Below are positions 24,923-32,880 of a stretch of DNA of 36,610 nt, one piece after another (positions within the stretch are counted from its first letter, which is position 1; each line of letters opens with the position of its first letter). Under the pieces are notes generated by a model. That model was not told where the DNA came from, ran no database searches, and was given only the letters and a program-made list of their open reading frames with translations. The position numbers and the translations under genes are program-made. The stretch is from Balneolales bacterium (lineage in GTDB: Bacteria > Bacteroidota > Rhodothermia > Balneolales > Natronogracilivirgulaceae): the NCBI GenBank assembly GCA_007128855.1, contig SKWQ01000205.1, forward strand, positions 1 through 36,610. Reading direction: 5' to 3'.

Positions 24923-25708
24923 CTACTTTTTCATGGCCAGACCACCGATCAGGAGCCCCAGACGAACCGGCACCCACTTGCTGAGCAGATAGGGAATGCG
25001 CAGAAGGGTTCTTGAAAGCTTCAGGGGTGAATTATCCGCCAGCCCTCTCAGACCGCGTATTGCTACCGATTCAGGTGACTGTAATCCTCGAAATGCTGCT
25101 TTTTTCCTGTCCACACCAGCCACCTCCATGAATTCCGTATCAACCGGGCCCGGACAAAGTGCGCTCACGTGGACGCCGGTACCCTGCAGTTCTTTCCAGA
25201 GACTCCAGCTGATGTTGATCACAAACTCCTTGGTCGCGGAATAGGCGGCAAAATAGGGTATGGGCAGAAAGCCGGCCATGGAAGATACGTTCAGAATCCC
25301 CCCGCTGCCACGCCGCACCATGTCGGGAAGCAACAGACGTGTGAGCATGACCAGTGCCCCCATGTTCACCTGCATCATCTTCTGGTACATTTCCGGCGAC
25401 CCTTCCAGAAACGAACCGTTGAAACCGAAACCGGCGTTGTTGATCAGGATATCGACAGCAACCTCCTGTTCCTGTATGGCGCGGACCAATGTTTCCGGTC
25501 CGCCTGGCTCCGAGAGGTCGCAAGGCAGCACCGTGACCTCGCACTCAAATCTGGCCCGGATTTCCTTGGCGAGGGCGTCAAGACGGTCTTTTCTTCTGGC
25601 GGTCAGCACCAGCGAGGCGCCGTATGAGGCCAGTTCATGAGAGAAGGCAATCCCGATTCCCGATGAGGCACCGGTAACCAGGACGGTCTTCCCGTAAAAA
25701 TACTGCAT
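24923..25708 (-). CDS. Short-chain dehydrogenase/reductase
   Basis: This 261-residue classical SDR binds NAD(P)H through TGASSGIGIAFS (residues 12-23), has the structural NNAGFG motif (90-95) and the catalytic Ser143, Tyr156 and Lys160 in YSATK. Arg38/Arg39 after the second strand (TARRKDRL) suggest NADP preference. The layout, including the SLWKELQGTGVHVSALCPGP segment, resembles the DltE/YqjQ-like and hydroxysteroid-dehydrogenase-like subgroup, which usually act on lipids or small alcohols; substrate undetermined. It follows the MscS gene by 27 bp on the same strand, so the two probably share a transcript. Confidence 0.92.
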   Translation of the reverse strand: MQYFYGKTVLVTGASSGIGIAFSHELASYGASLVLTARRKDRLDALAKEIRARFECEVTVLPCDLSEPGGPETLVRAIQEQEVAVDILINNAGFGFNGSFLEGSPEMYQKMMQVNMGALVMLTRLLLPDMVRRGSGGILNVSSMAGFLPIPYFAAYSATKEFVINISWSLWKELQGTGVHVSALCPGPVDTEFMEVAGVDRKKAAFRGLQSPESVAIRGLRGLADNSPLKLSRTLLRIPYLLSKWVPVRLGLLIGGLAMKK

Positions 25709-25735
25709 GTTTGATGAGGTCTTTTAGATACGCGG

Positions 25736-26560
25736 TTACTTCTGTTCCTGATAGTAGTGCACATCGCGCTGCGGGAACGGAATGGTGATGCCTTCCTTGT
25801 CAAAGCGCTCCTTGATATCCTTGATAAGCGCGAAACGGGTGGGCCACAGGACGGATGCGTTCACCCAGGGCCGCACATAAAGGTCGACCGAACTGTCGCC
25901 GAGCTCACCGACAGCCACAAGCGGTGCCGGATCCTTCAGGACCCGCTCATCGGCAGCCAGCGCTTCGTTGATGATCTTCATGGCTTTGTTGATGTCATCG
26001 GTATAGCTGATGCCGAACACCAGGTCAACCCTCCGGGTGGGATTGGTCGAGAAATTCGAAATGTTGGCTCCCCAGATATTGGTATTCGGGATGATCATGA
26101 AAATGTTGTCGAAGGTGTGCATTTTGGTCGAGAACAGGCCGATTTCATCCACAACACCCAGTACGCCGCTGATATTGACCGCATCACCGACGTTGAACGG
26201 ACGGAAAAGCATCAGCATTACCCCGGCGGAAAAGTTGCTAAGGGTCCCCTGCAGGGCCAGGCCAACGGCAAGACCGGCAACACCCAGCAGAGCTACAAGG
26301 CTGGTGGTCTCCACGCCAAACCGGTTGAGCACGGCAATCACCGTGGCTATCAGGATAAGGACTTTCACCGTCTGCGCCAGTACCGGCGTCAGCGTCGTGT
26401 CGATCCGCTCCGATTTATCACAGGCATTGCGGACTCGCTTGCTCGCCCAACTGGCGATCAGCCAACCGATGATCAATATGACAATGGCACCAATGATGTT
26501 GAATGCATACGGCACAACCACCACGGCAACGATTTCTTCAATGTTCTCCATATTTTCCAT
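25736..26560 (-). CDS. Small-conductance mechanosensitive channel (MscS family)
   Basis: This 274-residue inner-membrane protein opens under membrane tension to release solutes in osmotic downshock. It has three membrane helices, the pore-lining TM3 with the glycine/alanine pattern LLGVAGLAVGLALQGTLSNFSAG, and the beta domain with RPFNVGDAVNISGVLGVVDEIGLFST and the IPNTNIW strand. The core MscS length fits. I prefer the ATG at 26560 because it starts just ahead of the first helix; an ATG three codons later is possible, and residues further upstream would add an unusual cysteine-containing stretch. It precedes the SDR gene by 27 bp. A link to turgor control with cdaA is only inference. Confidence 0.94.
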   Translation of the reverse strand: MENMENIEEIVAVVVVPYAFNIIGAIVILIIGWLIASWASKRVRNACDKSERIDTTLTPVLAQTVKVLILIATVIAVLNRFGVETTSLVALLGVAGLAVGLALQGTLSNFSAGVMLMLFRPFNVGDAVNISGVLGVVDEIGLFSTKMHTFDNIFMIIPNTNIWGANISNFSTNPTRRVDLVFGISYTDDINKAMKIINEALAADERVLKDPAPLVAVGELGDSSVDLYVRPWVNASVLWPTRFALIKDIKERFDKEGITIPFPQRDVHYYQEQK

Positions 26561-26773
26561 GACAATCTTCTTTACTTCGTTAAGTTTCTCTTTCTGTTGT
26601 GTTCTTGCCAGGTTTATCACCAACAGATAATATGCCCATCCGCACATTACTGCCTCTTCCCGCAGACGGTCCCATCTGCGTACTGCATGCCGGACCGATT
26701 ACGGAATGTACACCATATCAATGGAATTGTCTATGTTGAATGTTCCCGGTGACTTTTAAAAAAAAACTGGCTG

Positions 26774-26807
26774 AAAAAAAAGGCAGACCGAAAAAAATCG
26801 GCCTGCC
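26774..26807 (-). terminator. Rho-independent terminator of dps
   Basis: On the minus strand, a 10-bp stem with one mismatch (GGCAGGCCGA and TCGGTCTGCC) closes a 6-nt T loop and is followed at once by eight Ts, then a second run of Ts further on. It lies 64 bp beyond the dps stop codon. This is the clearest intrinsic terminator in the window. Confidence 0.85.
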
Positions 26808-26870
26808 CTGGCATTACAAATGCAATGTATTGCGTTGTCTGGCTGGCTTCCAACGTAGCCAGTCAGCACA

Positions 26871-27365
26871 TCAATGAAGGTGGCTGCGCAGCATCCACGC
26901 GACTTTGGAATGCGTGGCAATGCGCTGGGTTGCCAGATCCATGGATGCCTCGTCCCCCGCTTCCTCACACAAGGGGATCACCTTGCGGGCCGTCCGTATT
27001 ACCGCCTCGTTGGCTTCCTGCAGTTTTTTCACCATAGTGCGGTCATCCGGCAACCCCTCTTCTTCCGTGATCGAGGTCCTTTTGGAATATTCCTTGAACG
27101 ATCCCGGTGCATAATGCCCCAATATCCGGATCTGCTCGGCAATCTCATCGATGGCTACAGCCAGTTCCGTGTACTGCTCCTCGAACATGGAATGCAGCGA
27201 CTGGAAGTTCATGCCTGTCACGTTCCAGTGGTAGTTGTGGGTCTTCAGGTAGAGCATGTAGGAGTCAGCCAGCAGATTGCCAAGTGCCGTTGCAATTTTA
27301 CTGCGCTGCTCATCTGAAATACCAATATTGATGCTTTTCTCTGACTTCTCGAGTTTTGTGGCCAT
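26871..27365 (-). CDS. dps: Dps ferritin-like DNA-protection protein
   Basis: This 164-residue protein belongs to the Dps branch of ferritins: it forms a 12-subunit shell, stores iron and consumes hydrogen peroxide, protecting DNA in starvation or oxidative stress. The inter-subunit ferroxidase residues are present: histidine in THNYHWNVTG, histidine in FQSLHSMFEEQY, and the Asp/Glu pair in AIDEIAEQI. It has a strong Shine-Dalgarno (AAGGAG about 9 nt before the ATG), uncommon in this window, fitting high expression. The N-terminus (MATKLEKSEKSIN) is short and basic, as in DNA-binding Dps members, but DNA binding is not assured. A clear terminator follows, so it is probably a single-gene unit. 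An AGATAA/TTATCT inverted repeat lies in its upstream gap, not assigned. Confidence 0.96.
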   Translation of the reverse strand: MATKLEKSEKSINIGISDEQRSKIATALGNLLADSYMLYLKTHNYHWNVTGMNFQSLHSMFEEQYTELAVAIDEIAEQIRILGHYAPGSFKEYSKRTSITEEEGLPDDRTMVKKLQEANEAVIRTARKVIPLCEEAGDEASMDLATQRIATHSKVAWMLRSHLH

Positions 27366-27482
27366 AATCTTTCTCCTTTTTCTCTTCTTTAGCTTAGATA
27401 ATATTTTACTGAATTACTTATCTGTCCAAATCGTGCTTTGACGCATTAATCAAAACAACGACGGCTGCTGTCGATTCGTTCT

Positions 27483-28199
27483 TCACTTCTTCCTATAATA
27501 CACGATAAGGCGCTTAAAATCCTTGGGGATTTCCGCCTCTACCCCTATGATGTCGCCCGTTGAGGGATGGTGGAACTCCAGCCGGGAAGCATGGAGCGCC
27601 TGGCGGTCGATCAGTTTCTCTTCTTGTTCGTCACTGGCGTAGTGGCGGTCCCCGACCGTGGGATGACCGATCTCAGCCAGCTGCACCCGGATCTGGTTCT
27701 TCAGTCCGGTATCCAGGGCGATCTCAATGAGCGATGTGTCACGGAAACGCTCAATGACACGGTAGTGCAAGCGCGCTTTCGTACCCTCCGGATCACCTTC
27801 CGGGACGATCACATTCCGAAATCCATCCAGGATCCGCTTCATGTAGTGGACGAGCTCGCCTTCAGGCGGATCCGGAATGCCCCTGACCAGCGCCAGGTAG
27901 ATCCTGGCCGGCTGATGGCTCCGGAACTGCTCCATGAGCCGGGTCCGGGCACGGGTGCTCTTCGCAAACAGCACAACCCCGCTGGTATACCTGTCGATGC
28001 GGTGGACCGTCTGCGCCCGGCGCTTCTGGGGCTCCAGGTAACGGTCCAGGGCCTCTTTCATGTTGGCCGATTTCATGCCCGCGATGGGCACGGTCAGGAT
28101 ACCCGCCGGCTTGTTTACCGCAATCACCTGGGGGTCTTCATGGAGGATTTCCGCCCTGGCGCGCGCATTCAGGGTCACATACCACTTTTTCTTTTTCAT
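27483..28199 (-). CDS. RluA-family pseudouridine synthase
   Basis: This 238-residue enzyme converts uridine to pseudouridine in rRNA or tRNA. It has VIAVNKPAGILTVP at the start of the fold, the catalytic aspartate in VHRIDRYTSGVVLFAKS (the HRLDxxTSG motif) and the late LKNQIRVQLAEIGHPTVGDRHY motif. No S4 RNA-binding domain precedes it, placing it with the RluA/RluC/TruC-like simple forms. It overlaps the upstream TPR-like gene by 4 bp (28196-28199), and that gene follows another small gene by 5 bp, so the three form an operon. The target site cannot be named by eye. Confidence 0.93.
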   Translation of the reverse strand: MKKKKWYVTLNARARAEILHEDPQVIAVNKPAGILTVPIAGMKSANMKEALDRYLEPQKRRAQTVHRIDRYTSGVVLFAKSTRARTRLMEQFRSHQPARIYLALVRGIPDPPEGELVHYMKRILDGFRNVIVPEGDPEGTKARLHYRVIERFRDTSLIEIALDTGLKNQIRVQLAEIGHPTVGDRHYASDEQEEKLIDRQALHASRLEFHHPSTGDIIGVEAEIPKDFKRLIVYYRKK

Positions 28200-28762
28200 G
28201 GGGTCGGCGTTTTGCTTGTTGCGGGCGAATCGAGCTGTTTCAGGAAGGACCGGCTTTCCACATCGTCGGGAAACCGGGCGATACAGTTGATCATCACCAG
28301 TTTTGCCTCGTTGACCCTTTTCAAATGCACCAGAACGGCAGCAAGGTTCCGGAGAATGAGCGGCGTCTCACCGCCGTGGCGGATACTCTCCCGGATCACC
28401 GGTTCCGCCTCTCCGAACTTCCGCTGCGCCACAAGCGCATCGAACAATTCATTGAGCAGGCCCACATGATCGGGCCAGGTTTGCAGGGCGTCCCGGTATG
28501 ACGATTCCGCCTGGTGCCAGAAGCCCAGCAGGCTGCAGACCGATCCCATCATGAACTGTGCAAAGGCAAGATCGTCACCCCCCGCCCCGGCCAGATGGTC
28601 CACCAGTTCGTCACCTATGTCCCGCAGCCGAAGCACACACTTGTGTGCCATCCGGTCGTCCTTCCCGGCCCCGGCCGCATCCAACCGGTCGGAAAGATCC
28701 ACGATCTCCTCGGAAAGCGTGAGAAGCCTGGGTTTCAACGGATCGGGCCGTTCATCGGTCAT
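28196..28762 (-). CDS. TPR-like helical protein, function unknown
   Basis: This 188-residue protein has helix pairs resembling tetratricopeptide repeats, for example FWHQAESSYRDALQTWPDHV, LLNELFDALVAQRKFGEAEP and NLAAVLVHLKRVNEAKLVMI. There is no signal peptide or membrane segment. I do not recognise a named family. It overlaps the pseudouridine synthase gene by 4 bp and follows the next small gene by 5 bp, so it is co-expressed with them. A protein-binding scaffold role is inferred from the fold only. Confidence 0.7.
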   Translation of the reverse strand: MTDERPDPLKPRLLTLSEEIVDLSDRLDAAGAGKDDRMAHKCVLRLRDIGDELVDHLAGAGGDDLAFAQFMMGSVCSLLGFWHQAESSYRDALQTWPDHVGLLNELFDALVAQRKFGEAEPVIRESIRHGGETPLILRNLAAVLVHLKRVNEAKLVMINCIARFPDDVESRSFLKQLDSPATSKTPTP

Positions 28763-28767
28763 GGTTC

Positions 28768-29124
28768 TCAGACACCCAACTCCACATTGTGGACATTTCT
28801 CAGGATTTCAACGGCGTTCTTGTCCTTGTTCTGCATCACACGATGCTCAAGGTTGGTCACCAGTCCGGAACGGGCCTCTTCGAATGCCTGTGCACGGGCT
28901 TCCTCCGGGGTGGTGTTCCGGATCAGTACGTAGATATCATCGGCACGGATCACACTGTAAAGTCCGTCCTCGTTGAAGGCGTGCGATCTGAGCTGCTCAT
29001 ATTTTTCGAACAGCTGTGAAAACTCGTTGGATTCCGCCGCTTTCTGAATAATCTCGACATCCTTCGGGCCTTCGGCGCTCAGGGGTACGTGGCAGAGATA
29101 AAAAAACTTTTCCTGGTAGAGCAT
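28768..29124 (-). CDS. Conserved-looking small protein, unknown
   Basis: I do not recognise this 118-residue protein. It is soluble, mixed helix and strand (FFYLCHVPLSAEG, DDIYVLIRNTTPEEARAQAF), with no signal peptide and no obvious cofactor motif. It is the first gene of the operon with the TPR-like and pseudouridine synthase genes (5-bp gap), and a TATCTTTG promoter-like box lies about 44 bp upstream. Being first in a tight operon with normal codon use makes it a likely real gene. Confidence 0.65.
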   Translation of the reverse strand: MLYQEKFFYLCHVPLSAEGPKDVEIIQKAAESNEFSQLFEKYEQLRSHAFNEDGLYSVIRADDIYVLIRNTTPEEARAQAFEEARSGLVTNLEHRVMQNKDKNAVEILRNVHNVELGV

Positions 29125-29167
29125 AAGGGGTAATGACCTGGGTTTATCGGTGAATCTTTACATCCTT

Positions 29168-29175
29168 CAAAGATA
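29168..29175 (-). promoter_or_regulatory. -7 promoter box (TATCTTTG) of the pseudouridine synthase operon
   Basis: On the minus strand TATCTTTG matches the TAnnTTTG element of Bacteroidota promoters, about 44 bp upstream of the first gene of the operon. No TTG occurs at the usual 19-21 bp upstream, so only half of the promoter pattern is present. The element would give a leader of about 37 nt. Confidence 0.4.
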
Positions 29176-29188
29176 CGGAAATATCCAA

Positions 29189-30046
29189 TCAATTGCCCCT
29201 GCCTGCCTGTTCAAGCCAGCGGATCATGATGTCCCGGACACGGGCAATATCCTTCAGATACACCGATTCGTTTTTCTGGTGATAGGGGAATATGGCGGGT
29301 TCCAGCGCAAGGGAGGGGATGTCCGATTTCCCATCCCTGTTCAGCACCGCCCCGTAGTGCAGATAGTCGTTGGTATTGTTGGAGAGGTAGAGTTCCCGGT
29401 CGATCGCCAGGAACTGATCCCGCACCTTTTCGGTGTGTTGACGCTCCCCCTCAGAGGGCTGTTGCCCCGTGAATTCCCAGTGGCCGCTGTAGAGTGCAGC
29501 GCCCGGCTCCCCTTTGAACAGCGGGGTGGTATCCAGCGTGATCACAGCCGAGGGAAGCAGCTGTTCTTCCAACAGGTACCGGGCAATGCGCTCGGCGCCC
29601 ATGCCGTGATGAAGCCCTTCCCCTCCGTTTTTTAACAGGTGTGGATGATGTTTGAGGCCGAAACTCTCTTCCATTTCCGAAAAGAGAAGCAGCAGGGGCG
29701 GGAAAGCGTGTCCGGCGCTTGCCCTTGCCAGTGAAATGCAGAGCGCAAGACCAACGGCGTTGTCCATCTGACCGGTCAGCCGTTCCTCGTCCATTTCAAA
29801 CGGCAGCTTGTCAGGCGGAGTGTTGCCAAAATGATTGATTTTGTCCAGATGGGCCGTCAATGCCACCGGTGTCCGGCTCTCGTCACCGGGTACCAGGAAA
29901 ACAAGGTTATTATCAGGTACGCACCGGTACTCGGTCCCGGGGACGGTTCCCATAAGACTTTTTACAAGACCATGTATCCGCTCCTCATAGGAAGAGAAGG
30001 AGGGCACTTCTGCAAGGTCGCGAATGAGTGAAATCAGTGTATCCAT
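29189..30046 (-). CDS. M20/M28-type zinc metallopeptidase-like hydrolase
   Basis: This 285-residue protein looks like a co-catalytic zinc amino- or carboxypeptidase. Metal and catalytic residues can be followed in order: His and Asp in LTAHLDKINHFG, Asp in GQMDNAVGLAL, the Glu pair in SEMEESFG, Asp in VITLDTTPLF and a late His in IFPYHQKNE. I chose the ATG at 30046 because residues before it read like leader sequence, and the family begins with a helix like LISLIRDLAEVPSFSSYEER. It lacks a signal peptide and is thus probably cytoplasmic. The neighbours give no clue to the substrate. The assignment between clans M20, M28 and M42 is uncertain. Confidence 0.75.
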   Translation of the reverse strand: MDTLISLIRDLAEVPSFSSYEERIHGLVKSLMGTVPGTEYRCVPDNNLVFLVPGDESRTPVALTAHLDKINHFGNTPPDKLPFEMDEERLTGQMDNAVGLALCISLARASAGHAFPPLLLLFSEMEESFGLKHHPHLLKNGGEGLHHGMGAERIARYLLEEQLLPSAVITLDTTPLFKGEPGAALYSGHWEFTGQQPSEGERQHTEKVRDQFLAIDRELYLSNNTNDYLHYGAVLNRDGKSDIPSLALEPAIFPYHQKNESVYLKDIARVRDIMIRWLEQAGRGN

Positions 30047-30286
30047 GACCACCAAGGTACAAAACATGCCGAACAGTTGCATCGTGGCGCCGGCCGCCGC
30101 AGGAACCGGCATGACCAGCGGCCATAATACCTGCCATTCTTTCTTCGTTTCAACACGGTACACAATGATTGTTGCATATCTTCAAGACCGGATGTATTTT
30201 CGAGGTCATACGTATGCTTTGAATCAGTATACAGGAATCAGCGTGTGCCCTGATCAGATTCAACAAACATTTCAGCACTCAGAAAT

Positions 30287-30751
30287 ATGAATATAGATAC
30301 CCGAAACAGAATCATCAGCGGTGTTCTGACCGTTGTCATTATTGCCCTTGCCTGGCTGCTGTATGATTCCATCACATCCCCGTACCAGAAGATTGAACAA
30401 CAGCGGGAAGTGACCGAGCAGGTCCGTCATCGCATGACCGTTGTGCGTGATGCACTTGTGGAACATCAGCGCAGAAATAATAACTTTCCGCAAAGTCTCG
30501 ACGATCTGGTCGAGTGGCTCAAAACCGACGAGAACATGGTCGCCAGGGGAGACACCCTGTTTCAGTTTCGTTCGCCACATCGCTACAACCCCGATTCCCT
30601 CGTCTACTCACCCAGAACCGGTAATCGTTTTCAGTACGCCCTCAACGATACCATCCGGCCAAATATCTATCTTCTGGAAGATCCCGACACTGACGATGCC
30701 ATCGGTTCCCTGGAACGGACCACCCTGCTGAACGCTACAAATTGGAACTAA
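30287..30751 (+). CDS. Membrane-anchored protein with pilin-like head, unknown
   Basis: This 154-residue protein has one N-terminal membrane helix (IISGVLTVVIIALAWLLYDS) followed by a helix and a soluble part of about 110 residues. The FPQSLDDLVEW stretch and the later SLVYSPRTGNRFQYAL strand resemble the head domains of type II secretion pseudopilins, but the classical prepilin cleavage site (G-F-T-L-x-E) is missing. It opens a compact run with the DUF3822-like, rsmD and coaD genes (gaps of 10, 3 and 22 bp), so it is expressed with them. Function is not inferable; a periplasmic assembly role is a guess. Confidence 0.6.
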   Translation: MNIDTRNRIISGVLTVVIIALAWLLYDSITSPYQKIEQQREVTEQVRHRMTVVRDALVEHQRRNNNFPQSLDDLVEWLKTDENMVARGDTLFQFRSPHRYNPDSLVYSPRTGNRFQYALNDTIRPNIYLLEDPDTDDAIGSLERTTLLNATNWN

Positions 30752-30761
30752 ACCGAAAGCC

Positions 30762-31619
30762 ATGCCGGAACCGGATGCGCGACTTGGAGTTACTCTTGAC
30801 GCCAACAAGCTCTTCTATGCCGTGTCCGCTTCGGCGAGGCCGTCATTCATCGAGCGGATAGGGCAAATCGATTTTTCATTTGACCTGATCGATTCCCTTT
30901 CCCGCCGCGATCCGGATACGTTTCCTGCCCTGTGCGATACCCTTCGGAAACTTATCGGTGAAGAGGATGTCTCAGGGGTCGGCATCGCCTACCCTTCGCA
31001 GCTCGAGTGCTGGAGCATCGTCCCCAAGTCGGTTTTTGACCAGCAGGATGAGCGCCAGGCACATCTGGACATCCTGATGCAGGGTACGGACCCGCAAAGG
31101 ATCTCGCCGGAATGGCACACGATCAGCAACCGCGACTTCAAGCTGCTTTCCATCCGGAGAAAACAGCACCTGGAGTCCTTCTCCATCATGATCAACGGTC
31201 CTGTTAACGGCAACCTCTTTTCAGAGTTCCAGATCGGGGAAAAATGGATGCAAAAAAGCCATTTCCACGGATCTTTCCTGACAGTGTCATCCACGAAAGG
31301 CGTTCTGAGCATTTCCTCCTTCCTGCTGGGAAAACTGCGGGCCGCTACATTCATCTCCTACGACGATATCTCCGACCTGCCCTACCTGTGGCTTCAACAC
31401 TCCTCTCATCTGCAGTGGATGATGGGAATGCATGAACAGATACTGGTATTTGGCGGTGAGGCAGGCAGGATCGTCGACGAAATGCAGTCATACTGGGATG
31501 ATGCCTCCGACATTGTCGTCATGGACTCCCTTGACAAGATGGGGTTCTCTTCCGAAGAGAAGACCTTCAGTTTTCCATTGGAACGGGCATTTCCGGCCAC
31601 GCTACTATCGATATTCTGA
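30762..31619 (+). CDS. DUF3822-like protein, neighbour of rsmD
   Basis: This 285-residue soluble protein resembles the DUF3822 family, which in Bacteroidota relatives lies directly upstream of rsmD, as it does here with a 3-bp gap. The fold is not obvious; strands such as LGVTLDANKLFYAVSASARPSF and HFHGSFLTVSSTKGVLSIS and a C-terminal DDASDIVVMDSLDKMGF suggest a duplicated actin-like or PilM-like layout, which is only inference. No catalytic motif is visible. It sits in one operon with the pilin-like gene, rsmD and coaD. Family assignment rests partly on gene order. Confidence 0.6.
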   Translation: MPEPDARLGVTLDANKLFYAVSASARPSFIERIGQIDFSFDLIDSLSRRDPDTFPALCDTLRKLIGEEDVSGVGIAYPSQLECWSIVPKSVFDQQDERQAHLDILMQGTDPQRISPEWHTISNRDFKLLSIRRKQHLESFSIMINGPVNGNLFSEFQIGEKWMQKSHFHGSFLTVSSTKGVLSISSFLLGKLRAATFISYDDISDLPYLWLQHSSHLQWMMGMHEQILVFGGEAGRIVDEMQSYWDDASDIVVMDSLDKMGFSSEEKTFSFPLERAFPATLLSIF

Positions 31620-31622
31620 CCC

Positions 31623-32171
31623 ATGCGGATCATCACAGGGACCCTTAAAGGCAGAAAGATCACCGTTCCGCCGAACGTTGACATGCGGCCCACGTCAGAC
31701 CGTGCCAAAGAGAGCATTTTTTCCATGATTGAGGTGCGCAGATATCTCACCGGAAGCGCGATACTGGACCTTTTCGCCGGTTCCGGCAATCTTGGTTTTG
31801 AGGCCATCTCACGCGGGGCGGAAAGGGTGCTGTTCGTCGAACAGTCTTCCCAGGCTATCGACCATATCCAAAAAACCGCCGGTCAGTTCGGCGTTGAGAG
31901 AAAGGTGCAGACCGTCTGCTCTACGGCCGAAACCTTCCTGAGCGGTCCCCCGCACCCGTTCGATATCATCTTTGCCGACCCCCCCTACGACTACCCGGAG
32001 ATGACCCGGCTTCCGGAAACCATCCTGCAGGATGGCTGGCTCAAACCGGATGGATGGTTCATCCTCGAACACGACAAGAGGCACCATTTCGGGGAACATC
32101 CGAACTGCGTATTCACAAAACCGTACGGACGGACCATCGCGACCATTTTTCTGGCAAAAATGCCGTCATAA
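31623..32171 (+). CDS. rsmD: 16S rRNA (guanine966-N2)-methyltransferase RsmD
   Basis: This 182-residue SAM-dependent enzyme methylates G966 of 16S rRNA during 30S assembly. It begins with the family opener MRIITGTLKGRKI and RPTSDRAKESIFSMIE, has the SAM-binding motif ILDLFAGSGNLGFEAISRGA, and the catalytic motif IIFADPPYDYP of the N2-guanine class. Length is normal. It follows the DUF3822-like gene by 3 bp and precedes coaD by 22 bp; the rsmD-coaD pair is widespread in bacteria. Confidence 0.95.
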   Translation: MRIITGTLKGRKITVPPNVDMRPTSDRAKESIFSMIEVRRYLTGSAILDLFAGSGNLGFEAISRGAERVLFVEQSSQAIDHIQKTAGQFGVERKVQTVCSTAETFLSGPPHPFDIIFADPPYDYPEMTRLPETILQDGWLKPDGWFILEHDKRHHFGEHPNCVFTKPYGRTIATIFLAKMPS

Positions 32172-32193
32172 CAAACCAACTGAGGACAGCACC

Positions 32194-32676
32194 GTGCAAG
32201 TCTTGTATCCCGGCTCTTTCGACCCCATCACATTTGGACACCTCGACGTGCTGGAAAGGGCCACCAATCTGTTCGATAAGGTCATCATCACCATTGCGGT
32301 GAATACCCGGAAGAATGCCATTTTCACTCCGGACGAGCGGATTGAACTGATCAGGAACAGCATCAGGGAGGAATCGTGGTCCGGAAAAGTCGACATCCGG
32401 AAGTTCACCGGACTGCTGGTCGATTTTGCGCATCAGAACAACGTCAAGACCCTCATCAGGGGCGTCCGGCAGTTCTCCGACTACGAATATGAATTCCGGA
32501 TGGCGCTCATGAACCGCAAACTGGGCAAGGATATCGACACCATTTTCCTGATGCCGAGTGAACACCTGACGTTCGTCTCGGGGTCCCTGGTGCGGGAAAT
32601 AGCCTACTGGGGCGGCGACGTGAGCCATTTTGTTCCGGCAAATGTGGCCGAAGCGCTGAAAAAGAAATACGGCTGA
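32194..32676 (+). CDS. coaD: Phosphopantetheine adenylyltransferase CoaD
   Basis: This 160-residue enzyme makes dephospho-CoA from 4'-phosphopantetheine and ATP, the fourth step of CoA synthesis. The opening LYPGSFDPITFGHLDVLERA carries the TxGH-type nucleotidyl-transferase motif, and LIRGVRQFSDYEYEFRMALMN and the FVSGSLVREIA motif are family markers. I chose the GTG at 32194: it sits 7 nt after GAGGA, gives the normal length, and places the first strand at the N-terminus. The open frame upstream overlaps rsmD and would add a meaningless tail. The CoA product serves the mutase pathway among others. Confidence 0.96.
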   Translation: MQVLYPGSFDPITFGHLDVLERATNLFDKVIITIAVNTRKNAIFTPDERIELIRNSIREESWSGKVDIRKFTGLLVDFAHQNNVKTLIRGVRQFSDYEYEFRMALMNRKLGKDIDTIFLMPSEHLTFVSGSLVREIAYWGGDVSHFVPANVAEALKKKYG

Positions 32677-32764
32677 CCGTTTATCCGTCGGGTTTTGATC
32701 GGGGAGGCATGGCCCGCCACATTTCCGCTTCACAAATTATTTTTTCGAAAGTTTGTTGCACCCC

Positions 32765-32796
32765 TTGGCAACTGCATATCGACTTTCGTATCTTGA
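32765..32796 (+). promoter_or_regulatory. Promoter-like element ahead of the aminotransferase gene
   Basis: A TTG at 32765-32767 and TATCTTGA at 32789-32796 are 21 bp apart, close to the TTG-N19-21-TAnnTTTG pattern with one deviation in the -7 box. It lies in the 204-bp gap that separates coaD from the aminotransferase, about 85 bp before the ATG, so a separate transcription start here is plausible. Confidence 0.4.
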
Positions 32797-32880
32797 CCCG
32801 TTTTATAAGCATTTTCCGGACTGTATTCCCTTCCCAAAAATCATATTATTAATCGGTTGTACAAACAAGGTCATTCTGAC

